From contig JAGYXB010000610.1 of assembly GCA_022495005.1 (NCBI GenBank), positions 124,001 to 188,000 on the forward strand: a stretch of DNA of 64,000 nt. The letters run 5' to 3'. This stretch comes from Rhyacophila brunnea. Its lineage: Eukaryota; Arthropoda; Insecta; Trichoptera; Rhyacophilidae. Each line of letters opens with the position of its first letter. Position 1 is the stretch's first letter. The translations under genes and the position numbers were made by a program. Positions 12,771 to 24,161 of this stretch are shown piece by piece. Under the pieces are notes generated by a model that made no database searches, was not told the origin of the DNA, and was given only the letters and a program-made list of their open reading frames with translations.

Positions 12771-13206
12771 TATTTGTAAACATCAATCTCTACCATAATA
12801 TCTTACTTTTCCCTATTTTAAAAGTTACATATGTACTTATTTTTGCTATAACCTATTAATATTTTAAAAAGATTTTTATATCTATATTTATTGGTTTCTG
12901 TTTTTTATATTTTTCACGAATACCGGTATTCAATTGGAAATACCGGTATTGGTATTATCAGTCGGTATTGCAATTCCTAGTGGGGGGCGTGCAGCACGAT
13001 CTGAACGCAGCATACCTGAACGTGCTCCACGAGTGTGTATTAGTAGTATATTATCTATGTATTAGTAACTATAAGAGCGCGTGGCTAACATGTGTATACT
13101 TATCATTAAGCATCCGAGCTTCTCGAGAAAAGCATGCGATTTCACTCGCACGTGTAACTCACACAGTCACAGTGAAAGAAAGTGATAACAACAGGCTAAA
13201 GCACGA

Positions 13207-13385
13207 TCCAAATACACTTGGACCGAGTGCCATCCAAGCGCACTCGTACGATACATCTTCATACTAATTATTCCTATCCAAGCGCTAACTTGGATGAGTA
13301 GGACGCGGTCCGAGTAGCATGGATAGGAATAATTAGTATGAAGCTGTTGCTTGGATGGCACTCGGTCCAAGTGTACTTGGACCGT
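13207..13385. repeat. Foldback repeat near LAS1 exon 1
   Basis: Left arm 13207-13281 and right arm 13316-13385 are inverted copies: ACTTGGACCGAGTGCCATCC and CATACTAATTATTCCTATCC on the left, with their complements in mirror order on the right, spaced by about 35 bp. No coding capacity. It lies inside the LAS1 intron, 430 bp from the exon 1 donor. Confidence 0.75.
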
Positions 13386-13813
13386 GTCAACGCGCTTTAA
13401 TGTAAATAAAGTCGAGAATATAAATGGTAACAATAATTATTCGCCTTGTGTAATTTGTGCTCACTAGAAAAAATTGCATTTGCGCATATTCAACGTTAAA
13501 TTGTTATAATATTGATGAGAACAGTTTGAAAAGGTACTGGCACTTTCAATTCAAGAAAAAAAGGCTCCAAACCCATTACCCTCCTGTGGCACATTTCTAG
13601 TATGTAAAATTTCAAGCAATTTAATAGAGCGCAGAAGCAAATCAAAACTATGCTGGCTGATGAAGCTATCCATGACTGCTGTACACTTGGGGTACTAAAT
13701 TGGAAAGCAACCACTTTGAATAGAGACAGGTGAAGAGAATCCAGGACTTAGACAACCCGCATTGTTCTGGTAATAACGATTGCAAAAATAAAAATAGAAG
13801 ATTGACAACTTAC

Positions 13814-14910
13814 AGATGTGGAAGAGACATCATGAGTTTGCTTTTGAACAGAGCAATGGCGAATTCCTTCACCCATTGAGCTGATTTTATTCGTTTTTGT
13901 GGAGATTCTTCATTGTTCTCCACAATACTAATGAGTTCTCGAACAAGAGCTGTTATCATGTCTTGCGAATGGAGAAGAGTAAGTAAAGGCTCCCAAATGC
14001 GTGTGAATTCCTTCGAAAGTTTGTTTTGTTTATTGATGTCGCCAGTTATTTCATTGTTGCTAGTTAAAAAAAGAGATTCAGAGCCGACCATGATCTTTGC
14101 GAAGATTTCATCTTTCTGACACGAGCGTTTGCAGTTGATTAATAATTCTTTTATATTTTTAATAACACTTCTCACGGCCACATTTATTTTCATCTTGGGG
14201 CTTATTCGTTTTTTACTATCAACATTTTTAATTTTTAAATCACTGATAATGGTCTCCTTCATTTCGATATCTTCAATGTCGCAAAGTTTTACAATATGAA
14301 AAGACGGGTGACTTAACACAGCGAGTAAATTGTGCAAAGAGATCAATTCGTTCAGATCATTTTCAAATTGGTTGTCCAATGAGTTTTCCTCGGTTACAAC
14401 ATCTGATATCCTAGAACTATGAGGATTCCAGTATACTGTATATAACCAGTTCAATGCGAACTTGGAAGCATTCTTTAAAATGCTTAAAGATGGTAAATCA
14501 TGGCCATGTGCCGTTTCGTGTCTCAGATTAACAACCCATTGAGGGATTTTCAATTGATTAGCTGCCTGAAAAAGTGATAAGCGTTTGGATTGTGAATCGT
14601 CCAACGTGTGGTTGATAAATCGCATTATGACAGAGGAATACATGAGTCTCAAAAGACGACTGTTCATGTCACTATCCGTAGTACTGACGGCATCCTGCAA
14701 TTCCACCTCTAATAATCCTAGAGTGGACTCTATGGCAGATGGGAGACCTGGGCAACGAGCCTTCCACACTAAAATAATTTGTAGCGCTTCCTTTCTGCAG
14801 GCAATATCACCATTTTGTTCAAAAACTAAATTGAAAACTTTTTTCCATTCTTCTGATGAATACCACTGGACTGGTGTGAAATTGGAACTTCGCATTGATT
14901 GCGGCATCAT
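13814..14910 (-). CDS. Las1: LAS1 ribosome-biogenesis nuclease, exon 1
   Basis: LAS1 is the HEPN endoribonuclease that cuts ITS2 of pre-rRNA in the nucleolus, acting with a Grc3/NOL9 kinase to make the 60S subunit. The exon encodes residues 1-365. The N-terminal helical domain (QWYSSEEWKKV, then VWKARCPGLPSAIEST) matches LAS1L. The catalytic HEPN motif R-x4-H is RHETAH at residues 130-135, preceded by IPQWVVNL, as in LAS1L. FALNWLYTVYW follows as in the family. Start is the first of two adjacent ATGs at 14910. The donor CT|GTAAGT leaves a split leucine codon that exon 2 completes. Residues after about 190 are a less conserved linker. No frame damage is seen, so the gene looks functional. Confidence 0.92.
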
Positions 14911-15180
14911 TTACTGCACGAAGTTTCTCGAGGTGTTGATGTTACGCGACATTCACAACACATGAATTCATGAATAATTGTAAAATTGAGTTTGCACTTC
15001 GCGGTGGCTAGTATTGTAATATTTTTAAGGTTATAGTATATTATCTATGGTTATAAAATTGACACATTTGAGTATATTAATCTATGGTCATTACGTGCGA
15101 TCTCAGTGTTGCCGGTTGCTTAAATTAGTTTTTTTTTTTGTATAAATATATAGATTGAGTGAAAAAAAATATTTTATTGA
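14911..15180. other. LAS1 upstream region
   Basis: Holds the LAS1 5' untranslated leader (ATG at 14910 on the - strand) and presumably its promoter. No TATA box or other defined motif can be assigned. A short TATAGTATATTA-type sequence is shared with about 34985, near the EFL1 5' region, possibly a repeat remnant. Confidence 0.35.
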
Positions 15181-15468
15181 TTTCCAAACGCGCAACAAAA
15201 AGAAGTAAAAATAGACCTAAGCCAGGCGTATCTCCATGTACCGATAGCTTCTCAACCGTCGATTCCTTCGACTAGACTACCGACCGAGGGGAGCTCCTAC
15301 AATTCAGGTGTCTCCCGTTCGGGACTTTGCATTCTATGTGACTCCACGAGGAAGGTTGCATTGCCGATGGCTACAACGCTCCAGTCATAAATTGTCGAGG
15401 TCCCACCCTCGCCAATTGGCGACAATCCCATCACAAGCCCAACAGGACATCATGTGGAGGCTCTAGGG
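15181..15468 (+). mobile_element. DIRS copy 3, reverse transcriptase remnant
   Basis: Aligns by eye to DIRS copy 1 at about 21365-21500 and then 21860-22000: the stretch encoding the AYLHVP core, followed by a jump that removes about 370 bp including the catalytic motif. Frames are broken throughout. The sequence stops matching at about 15468 and resumes at 19079, so a 3.6-kb insertion separates the two halves. Confidence 0.75.
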
Positions 15469-16433
15469 CGAACCTTTTGCATACCATGTGCCAATTTTTT
15501 TCACAGACGAGTTTAGATACGCCACATACTCAAGCACCTTTTCTACCTTCTTACGTTCACGGTGGGGTTGGCAAATAGGGATAGGGGTAGAATCTTCATC
15601 GCTTAGGGAGGAAAAGGAATAACTCAATCACGCAATTAAATTAGGTAATTAATTTATGCCAGTTCAAAAAACAAACGCTTATTGGAGCACTAATCTACAA
15701 TAGTCAGAAATAATGATCTCTTCGACGAGAGGGTGATTGCTGTCGTGGACCCCGCTGATGATGCTACAGCCTGCAGGAGAGTCTCGTTTGGTGAAGATAA
15801 CTCTGGACCACAGTTGTTGGATGTGATGAGAGAGAGAGCTCTGAGCGGGATGGAGCACTGAGAGCTTTTTAGCGCTTGGATTTCGCTAGTCTTTCAATGT
15901 TTGGTGCATGGCTCGAAATGGACCGGAGCGCCGTTCCGGTTCGTGGAATCTATAAAGTTATCGCTCCGTCTCGTGGTTAAAATATTTTGACCGTCTGAGC
16001 TAGATATGCCATATAACAAAAAATCTAGCACACTTATGTTTGTAAAATACCCATAAATTTGATAACCATGTTAACATCCTCGTAAAATTTTCGAGCGCTC
16101 CGGTTCGTAAACTTTTCCATTTCGAGCGCTGGTTTGGTGTTAGATTTGTTACTGAGAGCAGCAGAGAATTCTTCAAATTTGAATCAGTTATTCGCGACCT
16201 TGTTTCTTTCTCATATACACACACACACTGCTCACAACCTACAATTATTGTAAACAACGGTTAAAAAAATGGGACGAACTGATACTAAGAAGGCTGTATG
16301 GTTTGAACTGAGAGCAATCAGGTAGGTATTGAAAATATGAAGATTGACTCAGTTATGGCGCCTTCTTCAAAAGAATAAGAGTAGGCGTAAAGTTGCAATG
16401 CGCCACTTGTTACCAATCATCCAATGCGGCACG
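15469..16433. other. Unidentified insert between DIRS copy 3 and hAT
   Basis: About 965 bp that belongs neither to DIRS nor to the hAT that follows. It is GC-richer between 15720 and 16000. No convincing protein, terminal inverted repeat or long direct repeat was found. Together with 19062-19078 it may be the flanks of a further element that inserted in DIRS copy 3 before the hAT arrived. Confidence 0.4.
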
Positions 16434-19053
16434 CAGGGGCGACTCTACCTTAAGAGACCGAGGAGATGGTCCCCCCATCATTCTTTAATTAATAGTCAAT
16501 TAAATATTCATGTTACACATGCCTGCCTCAATACATTGACTTTGTTAAGTATAAATTAATTATATATTTTATTTGTACCGTTTACCCATCCTTGATTCTT
16601 GTTTCTTGGCGCAACCCTGTTAATGCTTCAGTCTACCTACATAGCAGGTACGTACAATGATAATGTCGGGTCACAGAACTTCTGAGAACAGATTTCCGAC
16701 TTACGACGTGTAGGTACTATGATGAATGAGGTGGATTATTTATTGAAATATAAGTTCAGTACATTGACATTTGAAGATAAACTAGACGTGAAACGATTAG
16801 GACCTCACCAACCTAGTGATTTAGTTATTGTGTATGAACTAGTGAAACCAAAAAAACAATAACATTTAAATCAGAATGGTTTACCAAAAAAACGTGGTTG
16901 ACTACAAGTGTATCCTTAAAAAGACTATTTTGATTTCCCTATTTAATTTTTGGTGGTGAAAGTGTTTGGGCTCAATCTGGGCTCAATCACACGAAACTTC
17001 GTCGTCTCACATGAAAAATGCTGTGACATTAAAACTTTTTGGTAAATCAAACATTGTTGAAAAATTAGACAGTGTATATAGGCGTAATATTCAACGCCAT
17101 AATCAAGAAGTTGACAAAAATAGATATGTACTTTCAAAAATAATTTCTGTGTTAAGACTTTGTGGTTCGTGCGAAATTGGAATCCGTGGCCGCGACGAGA
17201 CTTCCGAATCCTTAAAGCCGGGAGTGTTTCGCTCAGTGTTCCAGTTACCATGTGAAGATGATGTGATATTAAAAAACTATTACGAAAATTCGCCGTCATT
17301 CAAAGGATGTTCAAAAAAAATTGAAAATGAGCTTTTGGACTGCATGTACGATGTATATAGAGAACTCCTCAAAGAGGAGATATCTACCACAATTTTTTTT
17401 TCAATCCAAGCGGATGAAACAACCGATGTTTTTTGTAAAGCACAGTTGGTTATAATATTAAGGTTATAAATTAAACTTGGGACTGTTACTGACGATTTGT
17501 GCAGTATTCTAAACTACTGGATAAATCGGCCTGTGGCCTGACAGCAGAAATAAAGTTGGTACTTAGTGAATGTGGAATCAATCGCAAGAAATTGATAGCT
17601 CAAACCTATGATGTGCGCGTATGTGCGGCTGTAATGAAAGGTAATTTAAATGGTGTACAGGCACAGATTAAGGTTAATTTCTCATACGCACATTTTGTGC
17701 ATTGCTACGCTCATCAATTGAACCTTGTAATGCAGCAACTGTGTTCGAAAATACACAAGGAACTAAAAATATTCTTTGATAATATTTCTGGGTTCTCATC
17801 ATTTTTCTCAGTGTCCACGAAACGCACCTGTTTATTAGACAAGGTTGTGAACCAGAGGATGCCAAGACCTAGCGCAACAGGTTGAATTTTTCTGGGCGTA
17901 TGATAAACACTGTTTATGAAAATTTGAATGAGATGCGGGACTGTTTTTTGAAATTTCAAGAAGAACCAGGGTGGGATGCAGTAACTTTAAGTGAAGCATG
18001 TGGACTCTTAAATCTTTTATACGATAGGTTATTCTGCAGTCTTCTTATATTTTTCATGCAAGCTATGCCGGAAGTTGACATTTTATTTAAAAAACTTCAA
18101 AAAGTTTGCATAGATAATATTTCAGCAAACTTAGCTATAACACACTTTAAAGCAGCCATATTAAAAATAAGAGAGAAAACAGATGAATTGGGAGACCTTT
18201 ACGCTGATTTGACATGTAAAAGAAATTTTTCCGCTTGTGATTTGAAGCGTCTGATGAAAGAAGCATGTGATGTCATTGTTGTGCACGTCAGCAATAGATT
18301 TTTGAATACTGACCATCTTACCGCTGCAAGATTGGTAGATGTGAGATTTTTCAAAGATTTTTCAAAAAAAAATCCCGATAATGACTTTGATATAGCGGTT
18401 CAATATTATCCATTTCTACTTAAAAATAAATTAAGAACGGAATCACAAATTCTGTATGGACATGACGAACTCACTAGTGATGTAAAATCCGCCGCTTCTC
18501 TCTTAGCGTCATTGAACGAGAATAATGCAAAAGAGATATTTACTGAAGTCACCAAACTTTTAGAAATTATTATTACGATCCCAACGACGACTTCAGAATC
18601 AGAAAGGTGTTTTTCGACGCTGAAACGTATCAAAACATCTTCAAGAAATACAATCGGTGAGGAACGGCTGAACGCGCTTTCCATGTTATCAATAGAAGAC
18701 GAATTCATCAAGTCTGTTCCTGATTTCAACAACAAAGTGATTGACCGGTTCGCCAAACTAAAAAACAGAAGAGTAGAATTTAATTATAAGACTCTTTTGG
18801 ACACAGGAGGCATATGATGATGAATTAATAGCTACAAAAGGTGTGTTTTCTTTGAATTATTTATAGAATCTAAAGCAACAGCCACTTTACAAAATAAATG
18901 ACTTAAGTACACACAATTAATGTTAGTATGTATTCAAAATATTAATAAAAATATAATATACGTTTTGATTGATATTAATTAGGTATACCTATATGTATTA
19001 GATATTTCACGCCATCTGACCCCACTTACTAAAATATGCTAGAGCCGCCACTG
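16434..19053 (+). mobile_element. hAT transposon, 2620 bp, perfect 8-bp TSD
   Basis: Ends are inverted: CAGGGGCGACTCTACC on the left and, reading inward from the right, CAGTGGCGGCTCTAGC. The flanks are identical GCGGCACG (16426-16433 and 19054-19061). It carries one transposase gene on the + strand, broken into three frames. The perfect duplication and long recognisable gene suggest a fairly recent insertion. It sits within the insertion that splits DIRS copy 3. Confidence 0.9.
16966..18817 (+). pseudogene. hAT transposase (ZMYM1-like/DUF4371 type), frameshifted
   Basis: Three consecutive frames give one transposase of about 620 residues: 16966-17469, 17499-17885 and 17882-18817. The first includes SIQADETTDVFCKAQLVIIL, the hallmark early catalytic segment of the DUF4371/zinc-finger-MYM-type-1 group of hAT transposases. 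The second has AHFVHCYAHQLNLVMQQ, the conserved CxxH-like region. The third ends with TTSESERCFSTLKRIKTSSRN and RLNALSMLSIE, the hAT dimerisation domain. A stop at 17467-17469 plus two frame changes inactivate it. The THAP/TTF zinc finger expected at the N-terminus is not seen. Confidence 0.85.
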
Positions 19054-19078
19054 GCGGCACGATTTGACCACCACTGCT

Positions 19079-19644
19079 ATAGGATCCTCAGGGTTGATAC
19101 ACAGACCAATATTCAATCAATTCCTGACGACGGACGCAGCCGACAAAGGCTGGGGAGCCCAACCGGATGAACACCACCTAGGTATCCACTTAGCATAGTA
19201 TTCCAACAGGAGGGAAATGTTTGCAGTTCTCTCTGCAATTCAGTCCCGGGTACAAGCAATCAAAGAATCAGATCTGCTTCTGCAGACAGACAACATAACA
19301 GTGGTGGCATTTATGTAGATCAACAACGAGGGCAGCACAAAGTTTGTCAACCTCCAAATTTGATCATAGCCAACGCCACGCTTACTGCGCAATACCTCCT
19401 CGGAATGCACAACTGCGCGGAAGATCATCTAATCATTCACCAGAATTACTTCCGTAAAACTTCTACCCGGTTTATTAAGTCATATCATAATGAAGCTAGA
19501 CAAAAAGATCCCATAAAGGATAGGTAGGTACACAGAAAGGACGCGCGGGTATGACCGGTAAATACAAATGAGGAATGACCAACGACAAGAAAAATGAAGA
19601 TTAATTAGTAAAATAACACCTCACGCAAAAAAAGAAGAGCAAAC
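19079..19644 (+). mobile_element. DIRS copy 3, RNase H remnant and 3' inverted terminal repeat
   Basis: 19079-19440 matches DIRS copy 1 at about 22013-22395 (TTDAADKGWGAQ region of RNase H), with in-frame stops such as the TAG near 19316. From about 19450 it matches the post-recombinase part of copy 1 at 29903-29935 (ACTTCTACC..GG, CATATCAT), with the recombinase deleted. 19560-19644 matches the copy 1 3' inverted terminal repeat at 30003-30084 in the same orientation (GGAATGACCAACGACAAG). It ends at the hairpin starting 19645. Confidence 0.7.
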
Positions 19645-19736
19645 CTCAAGGACTTCAAAGTCAAAATGAATAATAAGAATTTTATTGGTAGGTAAAACTC
19701 CTTTCATTATTCGAACTTGACTTTGAAGTCCTTGAG
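19645..19736. repeat. DIRS junction hairpin H1 (copy 3 / copy 1)
   Basis: A 92-nt inverted repeat: CTCAAGGACTTCAAAGTCAA at the left pairs with TTGACTTTGAAGTCCTTGAG at the right, and the interior ATTTTATTGGTAGGTAAAACT forms a smaller stem-loop. It is flanked by an inverted terminal repeat on each side: the copy 3 3' end on the left and the copy 1 5' end on the right. Related hairpins lie at 29815, 30085, 30344 and 34654. Confidence 0.85.
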
Positions 19737-19995
19737 ATAGAGTTTGCTCTTCTTTTATCGAGTGAGGAGTTATTTTAGTAATTTATCCCATTTCTTGTCG
19801 TTGGTCATTCTTTTTCTAGCAATACCCAAACCCGCGTCCCAAACAACTTCTCCTCCGAGGCTCCTTTGTTTCATTTAGAATTTTGCTTCCATATTGTCTG
19901 GGTGTAGCGGCTATTATTTCGATCGTAATTATCTAACAAAATAATCTTATCATACATTAAGTGATCGTTAAGTGAACATTAAGTGATCAGTGAAT

Positions 19996-20735
19996 ATGGC
20001 GCAACACCTGGAGGACCGTGAGGAGGAAAATTTACAATCGATGGACACTTCAGACGGTGAAACGGAACTTCTTCAGGAGTCAAGCAGGACGCTAATGTTT
20101 GATGTATCTTCACCACTACCATCTATCACCACCGACCCTCGAGGCGGAGAAAGCCTCGGTGATGAACCGTTTACGCCCGCCACCAGGCGCCGGCCCCCAC
20201 ACAACCTTGGGGGTCAAAGTACCAGTAATTAAAACTACTGTAAAGGAACCGATGTTCCCCAAGCCAGACCCGGCTCGAGACATGGAATTGACTGGAAGAT
20301 ACAACGACGCCCAAAAACAATTTTTGGCGGCTCCTACGTTTGTAGAGCTAGGGCTGAATGACGAGTTACGTCGATACGACCGCTCGTCGTCAAATAACCA
20401 TATGACAGAGAGGACGATCGTGGCTCTACAGAATGCGATTTCTTCCCAACGGGACAGCTTTTGGAAGGCTATGCAAGGGTTGGTGGATTGGGAAATCGAT
20501 TCACAAACTACCATGACTGCCGCGGGCTTGTACCAAAAGATCGAAGAGGGTTTTGGGGACAAGTCCGCCCATAATAAAATTTGTGAGGACATTACCCAAA
20601 TCCTCACTGGGAAACACGCTGAAATTATGCAGGCTCGGCGCCAGGTAATTTTGGCCTAGGTGAAGGATACCTTCACTCTAGAGGCACTATCAAAGATTCC
20701 TCCGAGCTCGAGGTCTCTTTTTAATAAGGACTAAC
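19996..20735 (+). pseudogene. DIRS copy 1 gag-like gene, frameshifted
   Basis: Starts at ATG 19996 (MAQHLEDREEENLQSMDTSD). After about 70 codons the frame shifts (around 20210) into FPKPDPARDMELTGRYNDAQ and FVELGLNDELRRYDRSSSNN, which matches the gag-like protein of copy 2 (FVELGLNDELRPYDHSSQT). A TAG at 20657-20659 interrupts it, and homology continues past it (VKDTFTLEALSKIPPSS). No zinc knuckle is visible. The function is inferred from position as the first gene of a DIRS element. Confidence 0.65.
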
Positions 20736-21118
20736 TGGCCACCTTTCTCCAGAAGGGGGGTGGACCGAAGAAACTCTTCGAGTTGAAACGAAAAGAGTTC
20801 TCATCTAGACAAGCGGGAACATCCGGGGGAGCTCAAAGGGCATCCTTTCCAGGGGAGCTTTATCCCGGAAGGCACTCGACCTCGCACTATGGCCGAGGTA
20901 CTCCCAAGAGGCGACGTCCTGTGGGAAGGGAGTTTTCCAGAGGAGGTAGGGGCTCCACCAGGGGTTAGTACTCCAAGCGGAGGTGACCGCATCCGGTCGA
21001 CCAACAACATTGGGGGCCGCCTGAGAGACTTTCAGGGAGTCTGGATGGCGGAAGGGCCCCCCCCAACGTTGGTGAAGATGATAGCCAAGCCCACATACCC
21101 TTTGTATGGAAACCACGA

Positions 21119-22713
21119 TTGGTAAGCCCTTCCTTACTTTTAAGAAAACAGTTTCAAACGCGACAATCAGCAGATATCACTCTCCAGATCGAGGAGTTGG
21201 AAAACTCGAAAACTCTAGAGAAAGCGGACCCAACCCCCAGTTTTCTCTCAACCCTTTTTTTGATCAGGAAACAAGACGGGGCCCTACGCCCTGTCATCAA
21301 CCTAAAGCATTTTAATGCGTTCCTACAACCAAAGCCATTCAAACTATTTCACCATTACAAGGTTCCAGCCTTCTTGCAAAAAGAAGACTGGCTAGTAAAA
21401 ATCGAAAGCCCGGCGTACCTCCATGTACCCATAGCTTCTCAACACCGTCGATTTCTTCGACAAGCTTACCAAGGGGAGGTCCTACAGTTCACGTGTCTCT
21501 TATTAAGGCTGTCAGCCGCTCCGATTATGTTTGCGTCCCTGACCAATTGGGTCGTCGAACGCCTACGAAAGAATGGCTTGAGAATAGTCACCTAGACGAC
21601 TTCTTAGTAGCCAACCAATCTCGAGAAACACTCTTGGTTCAGGTGGAATACATGATAACCTTCCTACAGTCATTAAGGTGGATAATAAACATGAAAAAAT
21701 CCTGTCTGATCCCAAGCCAACAACAGGAGTTCTTTGGACACACACAACAATCGGAGATTCCTATCGCCGGAGAAGTGTGTAGCAATCCGTCACCATCTGC
21801 TAACGCAGTTAAAAAAAGGCAGTTGGTCCCTCAGACAGGCTCGATCTCTTCTAGGGCGACTCAACTTTGCATCCTATATCACTCAACGAGGAAGGTTGCA
21901 TTGCCGACGGCTACAACGCTCCAGTAATCAATTGTCGAGGTCCCATCCTCGCCAATTGACGACAATCCCACCACAGGCCACAGCAGGATCATGTAGTGGC
22001 TCCAGGCGGTAAGATCCTCAGAGCTGATACACAGACCGACATTCAATCACTTCCTGACAACAGACGCAGCCGACACAGGCTGGGGAGCCCAACTGAATGA
22101 ACATCACCTATCAGTTATATGGAAACAGGACCAGTTAGCATGGCATTCCAACAGGAAGGAAATGTTCGCAGTTCTCTCTGCAATTCAATCCCAGGTACAA
22201 GCAATTAAAGGATCAAATCTGATTCTGCAGATGGACAACAAAACAGTGGTGGCATACATCAACAACGAGGGCGGCACAAAGTCTGTCCCCCTCCTAAACC
22301 TATCCCGAGAGATCCTAGTATTTACCAGTCAAGCCAACATCACGCATACTGCACAATACCTCTTCGGAAAATACAACTGCGTGGCAGATCATCTCTCCCG
22401 CAGGAAACTCATTCCTGAATGGCACCTCATCAACACCGCAACTGTTCCCTTGATTCAAAGATGGGGAGTTCCCGATGTGGATTTATTCGCATCCGAAAAT
22501 GCACATGTCGTTGCAACGTACGTCTCACGAGACGTTACAGACAGTGGCGCTCTGTTTCACGACGCTTTCAGCCGAGTATGGGACTTCAGACTGGCGTGGA
22601 TATTTCCCCCACCAAACTTACTTCCACGAGTCCTAGCACAACTGAACTCAGCAAGATGGAGGTATCTACTAGTGGAACCGAGCTGGAAACAATGCTTTTG
22701 GGGAGCGGACTAA
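21119..22713 (+). pseudogene. DIRS copy 1 reverse transcriptase/RNase H, broken
   Basis: Three frames reconstruct one polymerase. 21119-21595 holds FLIRKQDGALRPVINLKHFN and AYLHVPIAS, typical of DIRS reverse transcriptases. The catalytic LDDF appears only in the shifted frame starting 21493, because four bases are missing just before it (about 21593; GTCACCTAGACGAC in place of a sequence encoding VTYLDD). From 22012 the RNase H part reads TTDAADTGWGAQ, MDNKTVVAYINNEGGTKSV and NCVADHLSRR. The tail DVDLFASENAHVVATYVSR and AWIFPPPNLLPRVLA is characteristic of DIRS. It ends at TAA 22711-22713. Confidence 0.8.
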
Positions 22714-22719
22714 CGACGA

Positions 22720-23489
22720 AGGGCGATAGTACCACCTTACACAATACCTCACCTACAGACAACACTAGTAAATACGGTGACCAACCGTCCACCTCGAAGG
22801 ACCCAGGATCTGTCTGGGACAAATGGAAGGCATTGTGTTACATGAACCTAATAGATTATAATAGCCCTCAACAAATGGAAGTGGCCAGATACATAGGCTA
22901 CTTACACAACAAGGAGGGTTTGTCGTACAACACCATCCTAGTACATAAGCCGGCCATAGCCAAATTTTGCAAACCAATGATCATTGGAGATATCAGCAGC
23001 AACGCGGTAGTACGGCACATGTTAAATGCAATTTCGGTTAAGGTATAAAACCAAACCCGTAAAACCACCGGTTTGGGATCCAAGACGAGTGGTAGATCAT
23101 CTTAGGAAAACAACACCGGTGGAATACAACCTATACGAAACGTCTCGCAGGACAGCTACTCTGCTGCTTCTTGCATCGGGACGAAGGGTTCATGACCTCA
23201 AACTTCTCAGTATAGTAGACAATAGATTAGTGGATAAAGGTGACCACATAATTTTATGGCCAGTGTTTGGCGCAAAGACAGATACCACCAAGCATCGTCA
23301 ATCGGGATGGAAGTTAAGCACTTCCACATGTCAGAACATCGACCCTGTATTCTGGCTACGTAAACTCGTATGCGTGTCAAACCCAAGGAGAGAGGAAGGT
23401 AAGGATATTTCATAATTATTTATATCTTCAAGAGGACCACCAAAACCAGCCACTAGGGCAGTTATTGGGAATTGGATAAGGTCAGTCCT
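22720..23489 (+). pseudogene. DIRS copy 1 tyrosine recombinase, N-terminal part
   Basis: Reads DKWKALCYMNLIDYN, EVARYIGYLHNKEGLSYNTI, then after a frame change near 23045 PPVWDPRRVVDHLRKTTPVE, LLLASGRRVHDLKLLSI (first catalytic arginine region) and IILWPVFGAKTD. TAA at 23413-23415 interrupts it. The C-terminal catalytic part lies at 29499-29620, past the Jockey insertion. The gene overlaps the end of the polymerase gene in another frame, as in copy 2. Confidence 0.8.
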
Positions 23490-24161
23490 ACTTACTTAGG
23501 GTAATGTGCTTATATATTTGGGCCACCTAGACGATTTTTATAGTCTATCCCCTTTATATGTAGTGCCTATCGGGAGTGAAGCATGATTGAAAAGTGAAAG
23601 GACCCGGCCTCGGTGGCTTCGCGACCGACCGAGGCCAGGTTTGAGGTCTGGGTGAAGGAATCTCTAGTAAGTATTTAAAAAGTGTTTCTGATGAACAAAC
23701 ACAACAACGAGGACCGCCGCCAACGCAGGCCACCGTCATCTCCCCACCCCACACCTCGCCATCGTCCGGCTTTGCGGAGTCCAGCGTTCAGTCCGTGGAG
23801 TCCAGCGTTGGGTCCAGACCGAATCCAGTTTGGGGTCATCTTCATCCGGGCGTGTGCCCCCAGGAAGACTGAGAAAGAGGTCGCATCAAATCGGTATCTT
23901 ATAATCGCATCTTTATCATCTGTTACTTCCGGGTCTTAACCCGGTTTCTCATCAAAATTTGAGCCGCAGAGGGGGGAAAAACTCCGGAGGTGAGCTATCC
24001 CACCTACGGTCAAAAACCCCTCTGCTGTGGTTTTAATCTGTAGGGATGAAAATTTTTATTAGTTATCTGGTCGTCTTGGATGGTCGGCCTTGGCAGCGTA
24101 AGAAGGATCTGAAATGAGAAGAAAAAAAAGCAAAAGACAAGAAAAAGAAAAATGTGGTAAG

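Larger units (their letters stand above)
10925..12979. mobile_element. Outer hAT-like element in the LAS1 intron
   Basis: Both ends carry an inverted TAGG(G/A)ATTGCAATACCG repeat, with further CGGTATT motifs just inside each end. The flanks read GTGGGGAT and GTGGGGGG, a plausible decayed 8-bp duplication. Around 11500-11610 on the + strand a broken frame reads CKKCNKTGGITSGTH, like a BED zinc finger, which hAT transposases often carry at the N-terminus. The element contains the inner hAT at 11645-12632. It occupies most of the single LAS1 intron. Confidence 0.55.
19737..23489 (+). mobile_element. DIRS-type retrotransposon copy 1, 5' part
   Basis: DIRS elements integrate with a tyrosine recombinase instead of a DDE integrase and have inverted rather than direct terminal repeats. 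This copy starts with a 5' inverted terminal repeat (about 19737-19885) that is the reverse complement of 29940-30084, then carries gag-like, reverse transcriptase/RNase H and recombinase frames in order. All are interrupted. The element stops inside the recombinase at 23489 and resumes at 29499 after a Jockey insertion. Confidence 0.88.

Noticed and set aside
15590..16260. Possible solo LTR in the insert before the hAT
   Set aside because: No TG..CA ends, matching target duplication or second copy could be found.
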